DNA from: Terriglobia bacterium
Lineage (GTDB): Bacteria; Acidobacteriota; Terriglobia; Terriglobales; Acidobacteriaceae
NCBI GenBank assembly: GCA_020072645.1
Contig: JAIQGK010000009.1
Span: 1-64,000, forward strand
DNA: 64,000 bases
Direction: 5' to 3'
Position numbers and translations under genes: made by a program. How positions within the stretch are numbered: position 1 is the first letter of the stretch; the number at the start of each line of letters is the position of its first letter. The notes beneath the pieces were generated by a model that ran no database searches, was not told the DNA's origin, and saw only the letters and a list, made by a program, of their open reading frames with translations. Of this stretch, positions 28,047-37,113 are shown in pieces.

Positions 28047-28172
28047 CTAAAAATTAACCACTGGAGGCGCCGGCTCAGGACCAGGCCCACTAAGGCTATT
28101 TCCCGCTGCGCCCGCCAAGGTACTTCCGGCCAAAATCAACATAACCACCAACATACGGATTGCGGTCTTCAT
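28047..28172 (-). CDS. 41-residue secreted peptide
   Basis: A tiny gene well supported by TTGGAGGAA about nine bases before its ATG. The product has a signal peptide (MKTAIRMLVVMLILAGSTLA) and a mature part of only about 18 residues rich in Gly, Pro and Ser (SLSGPGPEPAPPVVNF). It is directly upstream of the membrane protein at 27223. The role is unknown; a peptide signal or small envelope peptide is possible. Upstream, 28173-28567 holds only short hairpins (for example 28294-28312) and I see no gene. Confidence 0.6.
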   Translation of the reverse strand: MKTAIRMLVVMLILAGSTLAGAAGNSLSGPGPEPAPPVVNF

Positions 28173-28567
28173 GATTAATTTCCTCCAATATTTGCTTTTC
28201 TTCAGAATCTTGTGCCCCGAAAGTTGCGAATAGACTACATGAAAACCGTAAACGCGCCACAACAATCAACATTGCATGCTATTTTTCAAATTCGCCTATG
28301 CTTCACATAGGCCACAGCAATGAATTGCATACAAGTTGATCATTTCGAGTAACTTTTGGCGGAAATGATTCAGATTCAAGGATTTAGAGAGATTGAGCCA
28401 AGCTGCCGCTCGTCGGCAGAGAGCCCAGAATCGCCTTTGGCGACCCCCACATTTCAGGGCGCTTATTAAAAAAATTACATCTTTAGAATGCCCAAGGGCA
28501 TTTCATCCCACTCTTTTTTGACTGCATCGGCACACCACGATGCCGGCGCGGAGCACGGCATTTGCTG

Positions 28568-30421
28568 CTATTTCTTATCTCCACTTTCCAGTTGTGGGTG
28601 CTTGCGATGAAAGTCCGTCGCATCCTGGTAAGCCTTGGCGAGCGCAAGCATTTTGGCTTCACCGAAAAGCTGCCCAAGGAACGTGAGGCTGACCGGCGTA
28701 CCCGGACCTCCGCCTTCCACTTCGCCGTTTTCACGGACACGAGCCTTGGGCGCATCGTCACCACGAAAGCCGTTAGGCAGGATGAGTGCCGGATGCCCAG
28801 TTAAATTTGTGATCAGCAGTTGCGTGCTGAACGTGGGCGCGACGATGACATCCACCTGATCGAATACTTTTGCCGCCAGCTCCATGGCTATTGTGCGGGC
28901 GCGGTTGGCCTGAATGTATTCCACCGCGGGGATGAAGCGCGCTGCGCGAAAAGTGTTGGGCCAGTCGTCCTTGGTCTGTTGCGTCAACAGTTTATCCCGG
29001 CCGCTGCGCGTCAGGTCGTCAAAGGCTGCGGCGGCTTCCGCCAGCAAAATACTGCGCATGGCACCGTAAGGATACTTGGGGAACTCCACGGGCATCAGGT
29101 TCACGCCCATGGAGCGGAGCTTGGCCAGAGCGGCTTCATCGAATTTGTGATCGTACTCGCGACGCGCCGTGGCCTCCGCCCGATTGGCCTTTTCTTCCGC
29201 CTGTTTTTTCTTTTCATCTTCACTGAGCTCTTTTTCTTCTTTTGGCGGTGCGGTCTGCGGCGGCGGTTGTAATTCGAAATCGGACTTCAAATAGCCGACG
29301 CGCAGCTTGCGCCAATCAAGGTTCGCGTCCCAGTTAAATGCTGCGTTGTGGACGGTGCGGTCATGGCCGTCAGGCCCGTGGATCGCGCTCAGCACGATGG
29401 CCGTATCTTCCACAGCGCGGCAGAGCGGGCCAAGTTTGTCCATGGTCCAGGAAAGCGCCATGGCGCCGGTGCGCGGAACGAATCCGAATGTCGGACGCAA
29501 GCCGGTTGTGCCGCAGCGGGTTGATGGAGAGGAAATTGAACCCAGTGTTTCCGATCCGATAGCAAAGGCCACGCAGCCGGAGGCAGTAGCTGAAGCCGAT
29601 CCGGCCGACGATCCGCTTGATCCTTGTTTGGTGTTCCAGGGATTGCGCGTCATGCCGCCAAACCATTTGTCGCCCTGCGCGAGCGCGCCAAGAGTGAGCT
29701 TGGCCACCAGCACCGCTCCAGCGGCGTCAAGACGCTTGACGACGGTTGCGTCTTCATCAATCTTCTGGTTTTCAAATCCGCCCGCGCCCCAGGTTGTGCG
29801 ATATCCCTTTACGGCCAGCAGGTCTTTTGCGCCCCAGGGCAAGCCGTGCAACGGGCCACGATACTTCCCTGCCGCAATTTCGCGGTCGGCATCTTTGGCC
29901 TGCGCCAGCGCGCGCTCTTCCGTCAAGGTGATTACGAATTTCAGAGTTGGGTCATAACGCTTGAGCCGCGCAATGTACATCTCTGTAAGCGCAGTGGAAG
30001 AAACCTTCTTTGTTCGTACCAGCTCCGCCAGTTGGCGCACGGAATAAAACGCCACATCTTCCAGATTTTTAGGTGCGGCGCCTGCAACGGCGGGCGCGGC
30101 GGAAATCTTAATCGGCCGCCGCTCCATCTCAAACTTCATTCCCGGAAGCACGGGATCAAAAATCACCGCCGGAGCAACTTCATTCTTGATGTGCAGCTTG
30201 TAGATAGCGTCATAGCCCTCGGTATAGCTGTTGAGGTCTTCCAGCATCATGTCCTTGTATTCATCGGCAATACGGACATCAGCAATGGCGGCGGCGTTGT
30301 CAATCATCTCCCGCGTGACTTTGCTTTTTTCGTCAGCCATGGCCCAGAGCACTCCGGGCAGCAACGTTGCGGTCAAGCCAAAACGTGAGCAAACGGTAAG
30401 AAACGATCTGCGATCAAGCAT
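28568..30421 (-). CDS. amidase signature family hydrolase, exported
   Basis: 617 residues from the ATG at 30421 (GGAG six bases upstream). The N-terminus MLDRRSFLTVCSRFGLTATL looks like a Tat-like or Sec signal. The Ser-cisSer-Lys triad is visible: Lys 199 in GLPWGAKDLL, the cis-Ser about 272 in SSGSSAG and the nucleophile about Ser 295 in ETLGSISSP. A Lys/Glu-rich helical insertion (about 425-460) interrupts the fold. It resembles GatA-like amidases but is not GatA: there is no gatC or gatB nearby and it is exported. The substrate is unknown. Confidence 0.85.
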   Translation of the reverse strand: MLDRRSFLTVCSRFGLTATLLPGVLWAMADEKSKVTREMIDNAAAIADVRIADEYKDMMLEDLNSYTEGYDAIYKLHIKNEVAPAVIFDPVLPGMKFEMERRPIKISAAPAVAGAAPKNLEDVAFYSVRQLAELVRTKKVSSTALTEMYIARLKRYDPTLKFVITLTEERALAQAKDADREIAAGKYRGPLHGLPWGAKDLLAVKGYRTTWGAGGFENQKIDEDATVVKRLDAAGAVLVAKLTLGALAQGDKWFGGMTRNPWNTKQGSSGSSAGSASATASGCVAFAIGSETLGSISSPSTRCGTTGLRPTFGFVPRTGAMALSWTMDKLGPLCRAVEDTAIVLSAIHGPDGHDRTVHNAAFNWDANLDWRKLRVGYLKSDFELQPPPQTAPPKEEKELSEDEKKKQAEEKANRAEATARREYDHKFDEAALAKLRSMGVNLMPVEFPKYPYGAMRSILLAEAAAAFDDLTRSGRDKLLTQQTKDDWPNTFRAARFIPAVEYIQANRARTIAMELAAKVFDQVDVIVAPTFSTQLLITNLTGHPALILPNGFRGDDAPKARVRENGEVEGGGPGTPVSLTFLGQLFGEAKMLALAKAYQDATDFHRKHPQLESGDKK

Positions 30422-30502
30422 GCGTTCTCCAATAATAAAAAGACGGCTGGCCATTATAGCCAAAGAGGGTCGCCGGCGATGCCGTTCGGTTAAAATCGCG
30501 AT

Positions 30503-30949
30503 GTGAATGCTCTCTTCCAGCTTCTCTCTGACCAGGAAATTCCCACATTGATGGAGATGATGCGCGAGTTTTATTCGCAGCAGCAGATGCAATTCGATGA
30601 AGCGGCAGCATCACGTGCTGTACACACGACGCTGGACAATCCCGACCTTGCGCAGATCTACCTCATCTTTCGCGGCCCGGAACTCGCCGGATATTTTGCA
30701 CTAACGTTTTGTTTCAGCCTGGAATTTCACGGGCGCTTTGCTTTGCTCGACGAAATTTATCTTCGTGAGCCATTCCGCCGGCAGAAGCTGGGCAAGGCCG
30801 TGGTCGCGTTTGCGGAAGACCTCTGTAAAAAAGCGGGCGTTAAGGCTCTACGGCTTGAAGTGGGACGGGAAAACCAGGGCGCGCAATCACTCTATCGCGC
30901 TGCCGGGCTCAAAGAAGACGAACGGAATCTGATGACCAAGTGGCTGTAG
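30503..30949 (+). CDS. GNAT-family N-acetyltransferase
   Basis: 148 residues. Acetyl-CoA-binding motif A is present as YLREPFRRQKLGKAVVAF (about 86-103, with the RRQKLGK pyrophosphate loop), then LEVGRENQGAQSLYRAAGL near the C-terminus. It starts at GTG with no ribosome binding site. TTAAAAT lies about seven bases upstream, so the transcript may be nearly leaderless. It is divergent from the amidase gene. The substrate is unknown. Confidence 0.82.
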   Translation: MNALFQLLSDQEIPTLMEMMREFYSQQQMQFDEAAASRAVHTTLDNPDLAQIYLIFRGPELAGYFALTFCFSLEFHGRFALLDEIYLREPFRRQKLGKAVVAFAEDLCKKAGVKALRLEVGRENQGAQSLYRAAGLKEDERNLMTKWL

Positions 30950-30995
30950 GAGAGAGTATTGGTTTTGCTCACACGGAGTTTTTTGGGACGAACGC

Positions 30996-31026
30996 ACCAT
31001 TCACGCGCATTTTGCGCGTGAATGGT
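30996..31026. repeat. perfect 14-bp palindromic stem between convergent genes
   Basis: ACCATTCACGCGCA and TGCGCGTGAATGGT flank a TTT loop, and an outer CACACGGA/TCCGTGTG pair (30970-30977, 31031-31038) brackets it. It lies between the GNAT gene and the cytochrome gene, so it could end both transcripts, but it lacks a T-run. A near copy of the core occurs at 53087-53119. Confidence 0.55.
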
Positions 31027-31039
31027 ATTGTCCGTGTGA

Positions 31040-32395
31040 TCAAAGCGACTTAAGAAATTCCACTAATTCTTTTCGTTCTTTTTCACTCAGTTGCAATTTC
31101 AAATGCTGATCGTAATGAGACACCACTTCGTCCAGAGTCTGGAACCTTCCATCGTGATAGAAGCCGCCCTTCTGGTGGCTCCAGAGACCGCGCAGGGGCG
31201 TGGTCCGGTACATTTTGGTGGGAGAGCGGGAGGACTGGAAATCGTCAATTCCAATCTCTTCCGGAGTGTGCAGGCTTGAACCGGGCTCAGTGTAAAGGTC
31301 AGGCACGTGGCAGGTGGCGCACTTTGCTTTTCCTGAGAACAGCGCCTGGCCCAGCGCAGCTTGCCCTTTATCAAAGCTGCCTTCCGGTGGCTTTGGCGCA
31401 GGGATAGCTAGTTGATAAAACTGCAATGCACCCAACTTCGAAGTAATTTGGTCATCACTGTTGCGTACCTGGTTAAAGTGGGCGCGGGCGCCTACTGGAA
31501 ACTGTTCCGCTGTCAGTCTGGGTTCGGAGAATGCTCCCTTGCCGTGCATCTGGGTATTGGCGACGTACGCATTCCAATATGTAACCGATCCCCATCCTGT
31601 ATAGGTGCCGTTATTCACGCCCGCCATGCCAAAAGCAGGCGGCAGCAGCGTGGCTCCTGATTTGCCATTGGGCTGAAATGCCTTTCCGTCCTGGTTTAGT
31701 TCGGCATCGTATTTGCCCGGCCCCCAGCTACCCAGCACTTTTTTCACGGTCGGCACATTAACACCAAGCAGGTCGGCGACGGGTTGGAGATTAGGGGCCA
31801 GCGATACGATCGCACCTACATTCAGGTCCCGGTTCGGCCACCCATCCAGCCGGTGCCCGATTCCCGGGGCAAAGGAATCATCAACCGTCGAATGGCAAAG
31901 CGCGCACTGAATGCCCATCGACTGCAATTTTCCTTGTTTGTCGAAAATGCCGGTAACGCCCACCACGGAATTCAGTTTTAGCAATGCCAGCGTTGTAGCC
32001 GGATCGTCAAGGTCCACTTTGCCGGCCTTAATCTGTTCCACAAGACTGGCTGGTAGCGCGTCGGCATCGACTTTTAGTCCCACAGAAAGCGCGGTCTTGG
32101 GACTCACGCCCGGACCTACGCCGCCCAAATGTTCGCCGGCGATTGCCTGGTGCAGGTGGAGAGTGTCGCCCCAGAAGGCTTCGTCGCCAAAAGTGTCATA
32201 GCGGAAAATCTGCCGCCCCTGGTTGAACATCGCCTGCATGTTGTTGTTGATCTGTTGGTCATTTGCTGTGGCAGCAGCGGCCGCAGCATTCTTGGAAGAC
32301 GCTTTATTGGACTTTGTACCTGGCGCCCAGGCGGCAAGCAGCAGCAGGAACACACAGCCTGTCAGGAGAGTTACAACTTTCTTCGTGTTGTTCAT
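31040..32395 (-). CDS. secreted di-haem c-type cytochrome
   Basis: 451 residues with a signal peptide (MNNTKKVVTLLTGCVFLLLLAAW) and GAGGTG upstream of the ATG. Haem c motifs CALCH (164-168) and CATCH (359-363) are present, with RTTPLRGLWSHQKGGFYHDGR near the C-terminus, a pattern shared with the MauG/cytochrome c peroxidase superfamily. A low-complexity Ala/Asn/Ser stretch follows the signal. It is probably a periplasmic electron carrier or peroxidase-like enzyme. The flavin reductase gene lies just upstream. Confidence 0.83.
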   Translation of the reverse strand: MNNTKKVVTLLTGCVFLLLLAAWAPGTKSNKASSKNAAAAAATANDQQINNNMQAMFNQGRQIFRYDTFGDEAFWGDTLHLHQAIAGEHLGGVGPGVSPKTALSVGLKVDADALPASLVEQIKAGKVDLDDPATTLALLKLNSVVGVTGIFDKQGKLQSMGIQCALCHSTVDDSFAPGIGHRLDGWPNRDLNVGAIVSLAPNLQPVADLLGVNVPTVKKVLGSWGPGKYDAELNQDGKAFQPNGKSGATLLPPAFGMAGVNNGTYTGWGSVTYWNAYVANTQMHGKGAFSEPRLTAEQFPVGARAHFNQVRNSDDQITSKLGALQFYQLAIPAPKPPEGSFDKGQAALGQALFSGKAKCATCHVPDLYTEPGSSLHTPEEIGIDDFQSSRSPTKMYRTTPLRGLWSHQKGGFYHDGRFQTLDEVVSHYDQHLKLQLSEKERKELVEFLKSL

Positions 32396-32499
32396 ACCAG
32401 CACCTCTTTCCTTCTCTTCTTTGGAACTTTAGAGACAAGGGCCGGGCCGCGAGAAAACTTGCAGTGAGCAATCCCCGCTTTCTCTCGCAGCGGTACAGA

Positions 32500-33231
32500 T
32501 CAGTAACCTGCAAATTCTTCTGTTCTTAAATCGTCTTCATCCACGCCGGCTGCGTTCAGCATCTGGCGCATGGCTGCCACCATGGCGGGAGGCCCCGCAA
32601 TGTAATAGATGGGGCCTTGAAGACTGGGAAGATGCCTGACCAACATCTCGCGGCTGATGAATCCTGTTTCTCCGCTCCACGCCTGTGCGGACTTGGACAT
32701 CTCGCTCATGCTGGGAATAAATTTAAAGTTCGGATTTTCTTTTTCCAGCTCTTGCAAGATCGGCATGAATGCAGCATCTTCCGGCCGCCGGTTGGAGTAA
32801 AAGAGATATAGCTTGTGAGGAAGTTTGGCATGAGCTGCGTAACGTACGATGCTGGAAAATGGCGTGATTCCGATCCCGCCCGCCAGGAACACTGCCGACT
32901 TGGCTGAATTGTTGTGCAGGGTGAAGGATCCCATCGGCCCTTCCAGCCTGACCTCGGTATCAGACGGGGCCATTCGCAGAACACGCTTGAAAGCCGTGTC
33001 CCGCATTCTTGTTGCAACCAGCAATCGTTCATCTTCAGGAGCGCTGGCAATCGAAAATGATCGTATATTGCCTTCTGCATCCGTCTCAGGCGGATCGACG
33101 AGCTTTATGTCGAGATACTGGCCAGACTTGAACTGGAAACCCGCGGGCTTGGCAAAATAAAAGCCCATGGTTCCTTCCGCCAGAGTTTCTTTCTCCTTGA
33201 GCTTGCTCGTAAATGTTGTTGAGGCCGCCAT
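32500..33231 (-). CDS. ferredoxin-NADP reductase-like flavoprotein
   Basis: 243 residues, GAGGGAG six bases before the ATG. The FAD-binding beta barrel has RSFSIAS (about 57-63), and the NAD(P)-binding lobe has FLAGGIGITPFSSI (about 115-128) and the C-terminal GPPAMVAAM. It has no ferredoxin domain, so it is a single-module reductase. It lies 104 bp upstream of the cytochrome gene in the same direction, though the cytosolic reductase and periplasmic cytochrome need an intermediary to exchange electrons. The last residues (LRTEEFAGY) are typical of this short type. Confidence 0.87.
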   Translation of the reverse strand: MAASTTFTSKLKEKETLAEGTMGFYFAKPAGFQFKSGQYLDIKLVDPPETDAEGNIRSFSIASAPEDERLLVATRMRDTAFKRVLRMAPSDTEVRLEGPMGSFTLHNNSAKSAVFLAGGIGITPFSSIVRYAAHAKLPHKLYLFYSNRRPEDAAFMPILQELEKENPNFKFIPSMSEMSKSAQAWSGETGFISREMLVRHLPSLQGPIYYIAGPPAMVAAMRQMLNAAGVDEDDLRTEEFAGY

Positions 33232-33319
33232 CTTCGCTCCCTCGTCAATGAATTACGGACCTATCTTAAAGCCTCATGGACGCATTGATCGGCGCCCATG
33301 AGGGTTATGAGGGAGAAGA

Positions 33320-34144
33320 CTAGTTGTGCGCTTCCGTTTGGGAATCAAAGAACAGGAAGAAGTTGGTTGGCTGGTCCGGTGCAGCCTGACCCGCCGCTTG
33401 AGCGGCGCGCAACGCGTCCAGCGAGTTGATGCCGGTCTTTCCGTCAGCGCTGGGCCACGCGCTGGGATCCGTTACCAGCACTGAGATCACTTCCCACCAC
33501 ACTGGTCCGAAATTTTTTCCATCAATGATGTGGCTGTGATTCAGCGTGGGCACTAACACGCTGGTATTCGGCGGAACCTTGCCAAGCTTCGCCAATACTG
33601 GACCCAAATCAGTCTGCGTGGTGTGCATAGTGCAAGTGCTGGGCATGCCCTTGTGCTGCGTAACCGGCAAACCTGGTTCTGGACATTGCACTGGAACCGT
33701 AGGGTTCGTCTTAAACGCTTCCGGAATGAATCCGAAGAGGCTAAGCAGCGCCTGCCCTAAGGCCGGCGTGAAGGCGTCATTGGGGTTCGTGTCATTACCG
33801 AAGAACGGAGCGATAACATACAGCTTAAGAGTGTTTTGAATTGGCCGGAAATTTGGATCGATCGTTGACCCGTGACCCACGGTGCAGATGGGACGCTGAA
33901 ATTCATTTGCGTCTACCGCAGCCACTTGTCCATTGTGATCAAGGTCATCAAAGGGCTCATGGATGCAATCGAAGTTTTGGAAATAGGTGAATACCAGCAG
34001 TTGACCCTGAGCAAACCCTTCGGTTTGGTTGACGGCCAGGGGTCTGGCATTATTCTCATTGTTTGATTGTGCAAAGCCACCGAGTGTAAGCAGCAGTACC
34101 ACGGATGCGTTCGCAAGCAGTCGGAAAGCGCGATGTTCTCTCAT
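33320..34144 (-). CDS. hypothetical secreted protein
   Basis: 274 residues with a signal peptide (ANASVVLLLTLGGFAQ). The mature part has conserved-looking segments such as LNHSHIIDGKNFGPVWWEV and several His and Cys residues that could bind a metal. AAAAGG precedes the ATG. I do not recognise the family. It is codirectional with, and 88 bp upstream of, the flavin reductase gene. Confidence 0.6.
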   Translation of the reverse strand: MREHRAFRLLANASVVLLLTLGGFAQSNNENNARPLAVNQTEGFAQGQLLVFTYFQNFDCIHEPFDDLDHNGQVAAVDANEFQRPICTVGHGSTIDPNFRPIQNTLKLYVIAPFFGNDTNPNDAFTPALGQALLSLFGFIPEAFKTNPTVPVQCPEPGLPVTQHKGMPSTCTMHTTQTDLGPVLAKLGKVPPNTSVLVPTLNHSHIIDGKNFGPVWWEVISVLVTDPSAWPSADGKTGINSLDALRAAQAAGQAAPDQPTNFFLFFDSQTEAHN

Positions 34145-34399
34145 TTTTGTACCTTTTCGTTTCTTTATGGAGTAGAAAGCTGCTATGAACGATTGGGGGC
34201 CCTGTTACGCTGGTATGGAGTCGCATGCAGATTAGTGGTTACACATAAATGCAAAAAAGCATTCGCAGCGATCTATGAAGAATGGAATGTGCTGCTCGCA
34301 ATAAATATTCTTTCGTGATAATCAGACGTGCCAATCAAAATGTTCCTTTTCTGAATTCTGTCTGATGATTTAAGCTTTTCTGCCTTGAGGAGATTTTTG

Positions 34400-35473
34400 A
34401 TGAAGCTCTGCCGCACCATCTCAATGATGTTCACCGTGTTGATAGCGATGGCGCTTCGCGCCGCCGACTATCCCGCGCCTCAATCCGGCACGTTCGTAGT
34501 GAAAGACTTTCAGTTCAAGTCTGGAGAAAAGCTGCCGGAGGTCAAGCTGCACTACTACACGCTGGGGACGCCGCAGAAAGATTCGAGCGGCAAGATTCGC
34601 AATGCGGTGCTGATCCTGCACGGCACCGGCGGCAGCGGACGGCAGTTCTTAACGCCGAATTTTGGCGGCGTGGTCTTTGGCCCCGGCCAACTGCTGGATG
34701 CGGCGAAGTACTTCATCATCCTGCCGGACAATGTGGGCCACGGCGAATCCAGCAAGCCCAGCGACGGCCTGCACATGCGCTTTCCGCACTATGAATATGA
34801 CGACATGATCGAGTTGCAATACCGGCTGCTCACGCAGGGACTGGGCGTGAATCATCTGCGGCTGGTAATGGGAACATCAATGGGCGGGATGCATAGCTGG
34901 CTGTGGGCGGAGCAGCACCCGGACTTCATTGACGCGGCCATGCCGCTGGCCAGCCTGCCCGTGGAGATTGGCGGGAGGAATCGCATGTTTCGCCGCATGA
35001 TCATGGACGCGATCCGCACCTCGCCCGACTGGAACAACGGCGAGTACAAGCAACAACCACACGGCCTTGCTGCCGCACTTGATGTGCTGTTGATCATGGG
35101 CAGCGCGCCTTTGCGCATGCAAAAAGACGAGCCCACCCGCGAACAGGCCGACAAAGTGCTGGAGGATTTCATCGCCAGCCGCATGAAGACCACGGACGCG
35201 AATGACATGATTTATTACTTTGACGCGTCGCGAAACTACAATCCTGAGCCGCAACTGGAAAAGATCACCGCGCCGCTCATCGCCGTGAATTCAGCCGACG
35301 ACCAGATCAATCCGCCAGAACTTAAGATTCTTGATCGCGATATTCAGCGCGTGAAGAACGGCCAGTATGTGCTGCTGCCGATCACGGACCAGACGCGCGG
35401 TCACGGGACGCACTCATTCCCGGCGATATGGGGAGATTATCTGGCGCAGTTGCTGCAGAAATCACAACATTGA
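34400..35473 (+). CDS. exported alpha/beta hydrolase of the homoserine O-acetyltransferase (MetX) superfamily
   Basis: 357 residues from the ATG at 34400 (GAGGAG seven bases upstream), with a signal peptide ending near MALRAADYP. The nucleophile is Ser 160 in GTSMGG. LHGTGGSGRQF forms the oxyanion region, NSADDQINPP carries the Asp and HGTHSFP the His. MetX-like NVGHGESSKPSDG is present. Export argues against a methionine-synthesis role; it is more likely an esterase. Confidence 0.8.
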   Translation: MKLCRTISMMFTVLIAMALRAADYPAPQSGTFVVKDFQFKSGEKLPEVKLHYYTLGTPQKDSSGKIRNAVLILHGTGGSGRQFLTPNFGGVVFGPGQLLDAAKYFIILPDNVGHGESSKPSDGLHMRFPHYEYDDMIELQYRLLTQGLGVNHLRLVMGTSMGGMHSWLWAEQHPDFIDAAMPLASLPVEIGGRNRMFRRMIMDAIRTSPDWNNGEYKQQPHGLAAALDVLLIMGSAPLRMQKDEPTREQADKVLEDFIASRMKTTDANDMIYYFDASRNYNPEPQLEKITAPLIAVNSADDQINPPELKILDRDIQRVKNGQYVLLPITDQTRGHGTHSFPAIWGDYLAQLLQKSQH

Positions 35474-35493
35474 TTTTCTTTAGAGAATGAATA

Positions 35494-36198
35494 TCAGTTT
35501 GCGAAAGTAGCCACGACCCAGAAGTTGGCGTAGCCATGCTCCTGGTCGGGACGGAAGCACGCGCCGTATTTCATGAGATGGAAATCAGCATTCGCGACGC
35601 GAGGATTCATTTCCGGCGGCAGGTGATGCGGATCAGAAGAAGTGAATACAACAACGGCTGACACGCCAGAAAGATTGTCCGACAGCTTCGTGGCATCGCC
35701 ATCCGTTGTGCAAGCCAGTTGATGGAGCGCAACATCTTCGCGGGCGTAAATTGGCCTGATGCCTCTGGCTTTTCTGGCCAGATTGAATGCTTCAGCAAAT
35801 GCGGAGTTGACCGCGTTGTAGCTGGTGCTCAGAATGTTGGCGCGATGCCCGCTGGAACCCATGAGCGCCGGATGGACGTCTTCAACAAACTCTGTGCGGG
35901 CCACATTCTCCGCTGAAACAGTAAAGCGCGCACCGGTGGCGCCAAGACGCTCAGGCAAAGAGGTTTCCCCGGGAAACTGGTGTGAGAGCTTGCCATTTTC
36001 CGCCAGCAGTTGCGCGTGCGCACGCGCCGCGCTCGCGGCATGGTCGTCCCATTGCAGGACGCTTAGACCCTGGCTGGCGCGTTCATGGTTCAGTTCTTCA
36101 AAGATGCGTTTCTCAGCCGAGGAGATCGTTGCACCAGCTTGAGGCGCCTGTGCGGCGGTCAGCATGAAAATGAAAACGCATTGAAAGAAGAGATTCAT
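35494..36198 (-). CDS. CAP (SCP/PR1-like) domain secreted protein
   Basis: 234 residues with a signal peptide (MNLFFQCVFIFMLTAAQA). The CAP fold signatures are LNHERASQGLSVLQWDD, AHAQLLAENGKLSHQF, AENVA and SSGHRANIL, which supply the conserved His/Glu cavity. It is paralogous to the next gene upstream (36231-37031), in the same direction with 32 bp between them, so the pair looks like a tandem duplication. Bacterial CAP roles are mostly unknown. Confidence 0.85.
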   Translation of the reverse strand: MNLFFQCVFIFMLTAAQAPQAGATISSAEKRIFEELNHERASQGLSVLQWDDHAASAARAHAQLLAENGKLSHQFPGETSLPERLGATGARFTVSAENVARTEFVEDVHPALMGSSGHRANILSTSYNAVNSAFAEAFNLARKARGIRPIYAREDVALHQLACTTDGDATKLSDNLSGVSAVVVFTSSDPHHLPPEMNPRVANADFHLMKYGACFRPDQEHGYANFWVVATFAN

Positions 36199-36230
36199 CC
36201 AGATGGTCTGAAGATTTTACTGGAAAGCGA

Positions 36231-37031
36231 TTATCCGCCAGACCTGTAGAAAGCCGCTACCACCCAGAACTTGGAGAATCCGGTGCTGCCGCCTGTTTGC
36301 AGGCAGACGCCGATGTTCATGCGCTGAACGGTTTTGTCAGAAGCGTACTTCCGCATATCTTCGGGCAGAGAGCCAGGCTCTGACAAGGAGAAGACCAGCA
36401 GCCCCGATACGCCGGGCATGTTCTGGATCATCTTGTCGGTGTGCATGTCCTGGGAGCAGGCGGCCTTTCTCAGGTGCTGATCGCTGATCACGTCCACGGG
36501 AGACATTTTTCTTGCGCGCCTTGCCTGGTTGAAAGTGGCAATCAGGGACTCGCGAAATTGCTTTTCCGTGTATGAAGCCAGCGTGTGTGCGAAATCCTGG
36601 GTGATGAACAGTTCATGGTCCCGCTCCACGATAGAGATGCCGATGGCGTTGTAGTCCTGATGAAGGATGTTGGCGCGGTGGCCGGGCGATTTCATCAGAG
36701 CGTTGTGAGCTGTATCGACGTCGGGCGCGGCGGCAACGTTCTCCGCCACGGCGTTGAAGCGCAGGCGAGTGTATCCCACCCGTTCCTGCAAGATCGGCTC
36801 TCCGGAAAACTGGTGCGAGAGATCGAGGTTTTCAGCCAGAAGTTTGGAATGGGCCAGCGCGGCTTCAGCCAGTTGGTCATTCCATTCCAGCTTGTTCAGG
36901 CTCGCCTTTTCGCGCTCATGATTCACCAGGTCAAAGAGCTGCTGCTCACGCTGAGACGGCCCAGCGTGAGCGCTGTAACTTCCTAAAAAGAAACTCAGGA
37001 ACAGAATGGCGAAGAGTATTCGTCTCGTCAT
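36231..37031 (-). CDS. CAP (SCP/PR1-like) domain secreted protein
   Basis: 266 residues with a signal peptide ending SAHA. Signatures are VNHEREKASLNKLEWND, AHSKLLAENLDLSHQF, AENVAAAPDVDTAHNALMKSPGHRANIL, and QDFAH after the core. It differs from its tandem paralogue at 35494 by a longer middle region. A 13-bp tandem repeat ends one base before the start codon, an unusual place for a repeat, and there is no separate ribosome binding site beyond that repeat. Confidence 0.85.
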   Translation of the reverse strand: MTRRILFAILFLSFFLGSYSAHAGPSQREQQLFDLVNHEREKASLNKLEWNDQLAEAALAHSKLLAENLDLSHQFSGEPILQERVGYTRLRFNAVAENVAAAPDVDTAHNALMKSPGHRANILHQDYNAIGISIVERDHELFITQDFAHTLASYTEKQFRESLIATFNQARRARKMSPVDVISDQHLRKAACSQDMHTDKMIQNMPGVSGLLVFSLSEPGSLPEDMRKYASDKTVQRMNIGVCLQTGGSTGFSKFWVVAAFYRSGG

Positions 37032-37032
37032 T

Positions 37033-37058
37033 GGATCAGGTAAACGGATCAGGTAAAC
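37033..37058. repeat. two tandem copies of a 13-bp repeat at a start codon
   Basis: GGATCAGGTAAAC occurs twice head to tail, directly before the ATG of the CAP gene on the minus strand, so it covers the ribosome-binding region. Copy-number slippage here could change translation. Confidence 0.6.
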
Positions 37059-37113
37059 ACAATCCTACCATTCGACGCCGACTGGAGCGTAACAGCGAAA
37101 GCGGGCCTGTAAA

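Noticed and set aside
28484-28510. AATGCCC/GGGCATT hairpin downstream of the amidase as its terminator
   Set aside because: The T-run on the minus strand is about twelve bases away from the stem, too far for a standard rho-independent terminator.
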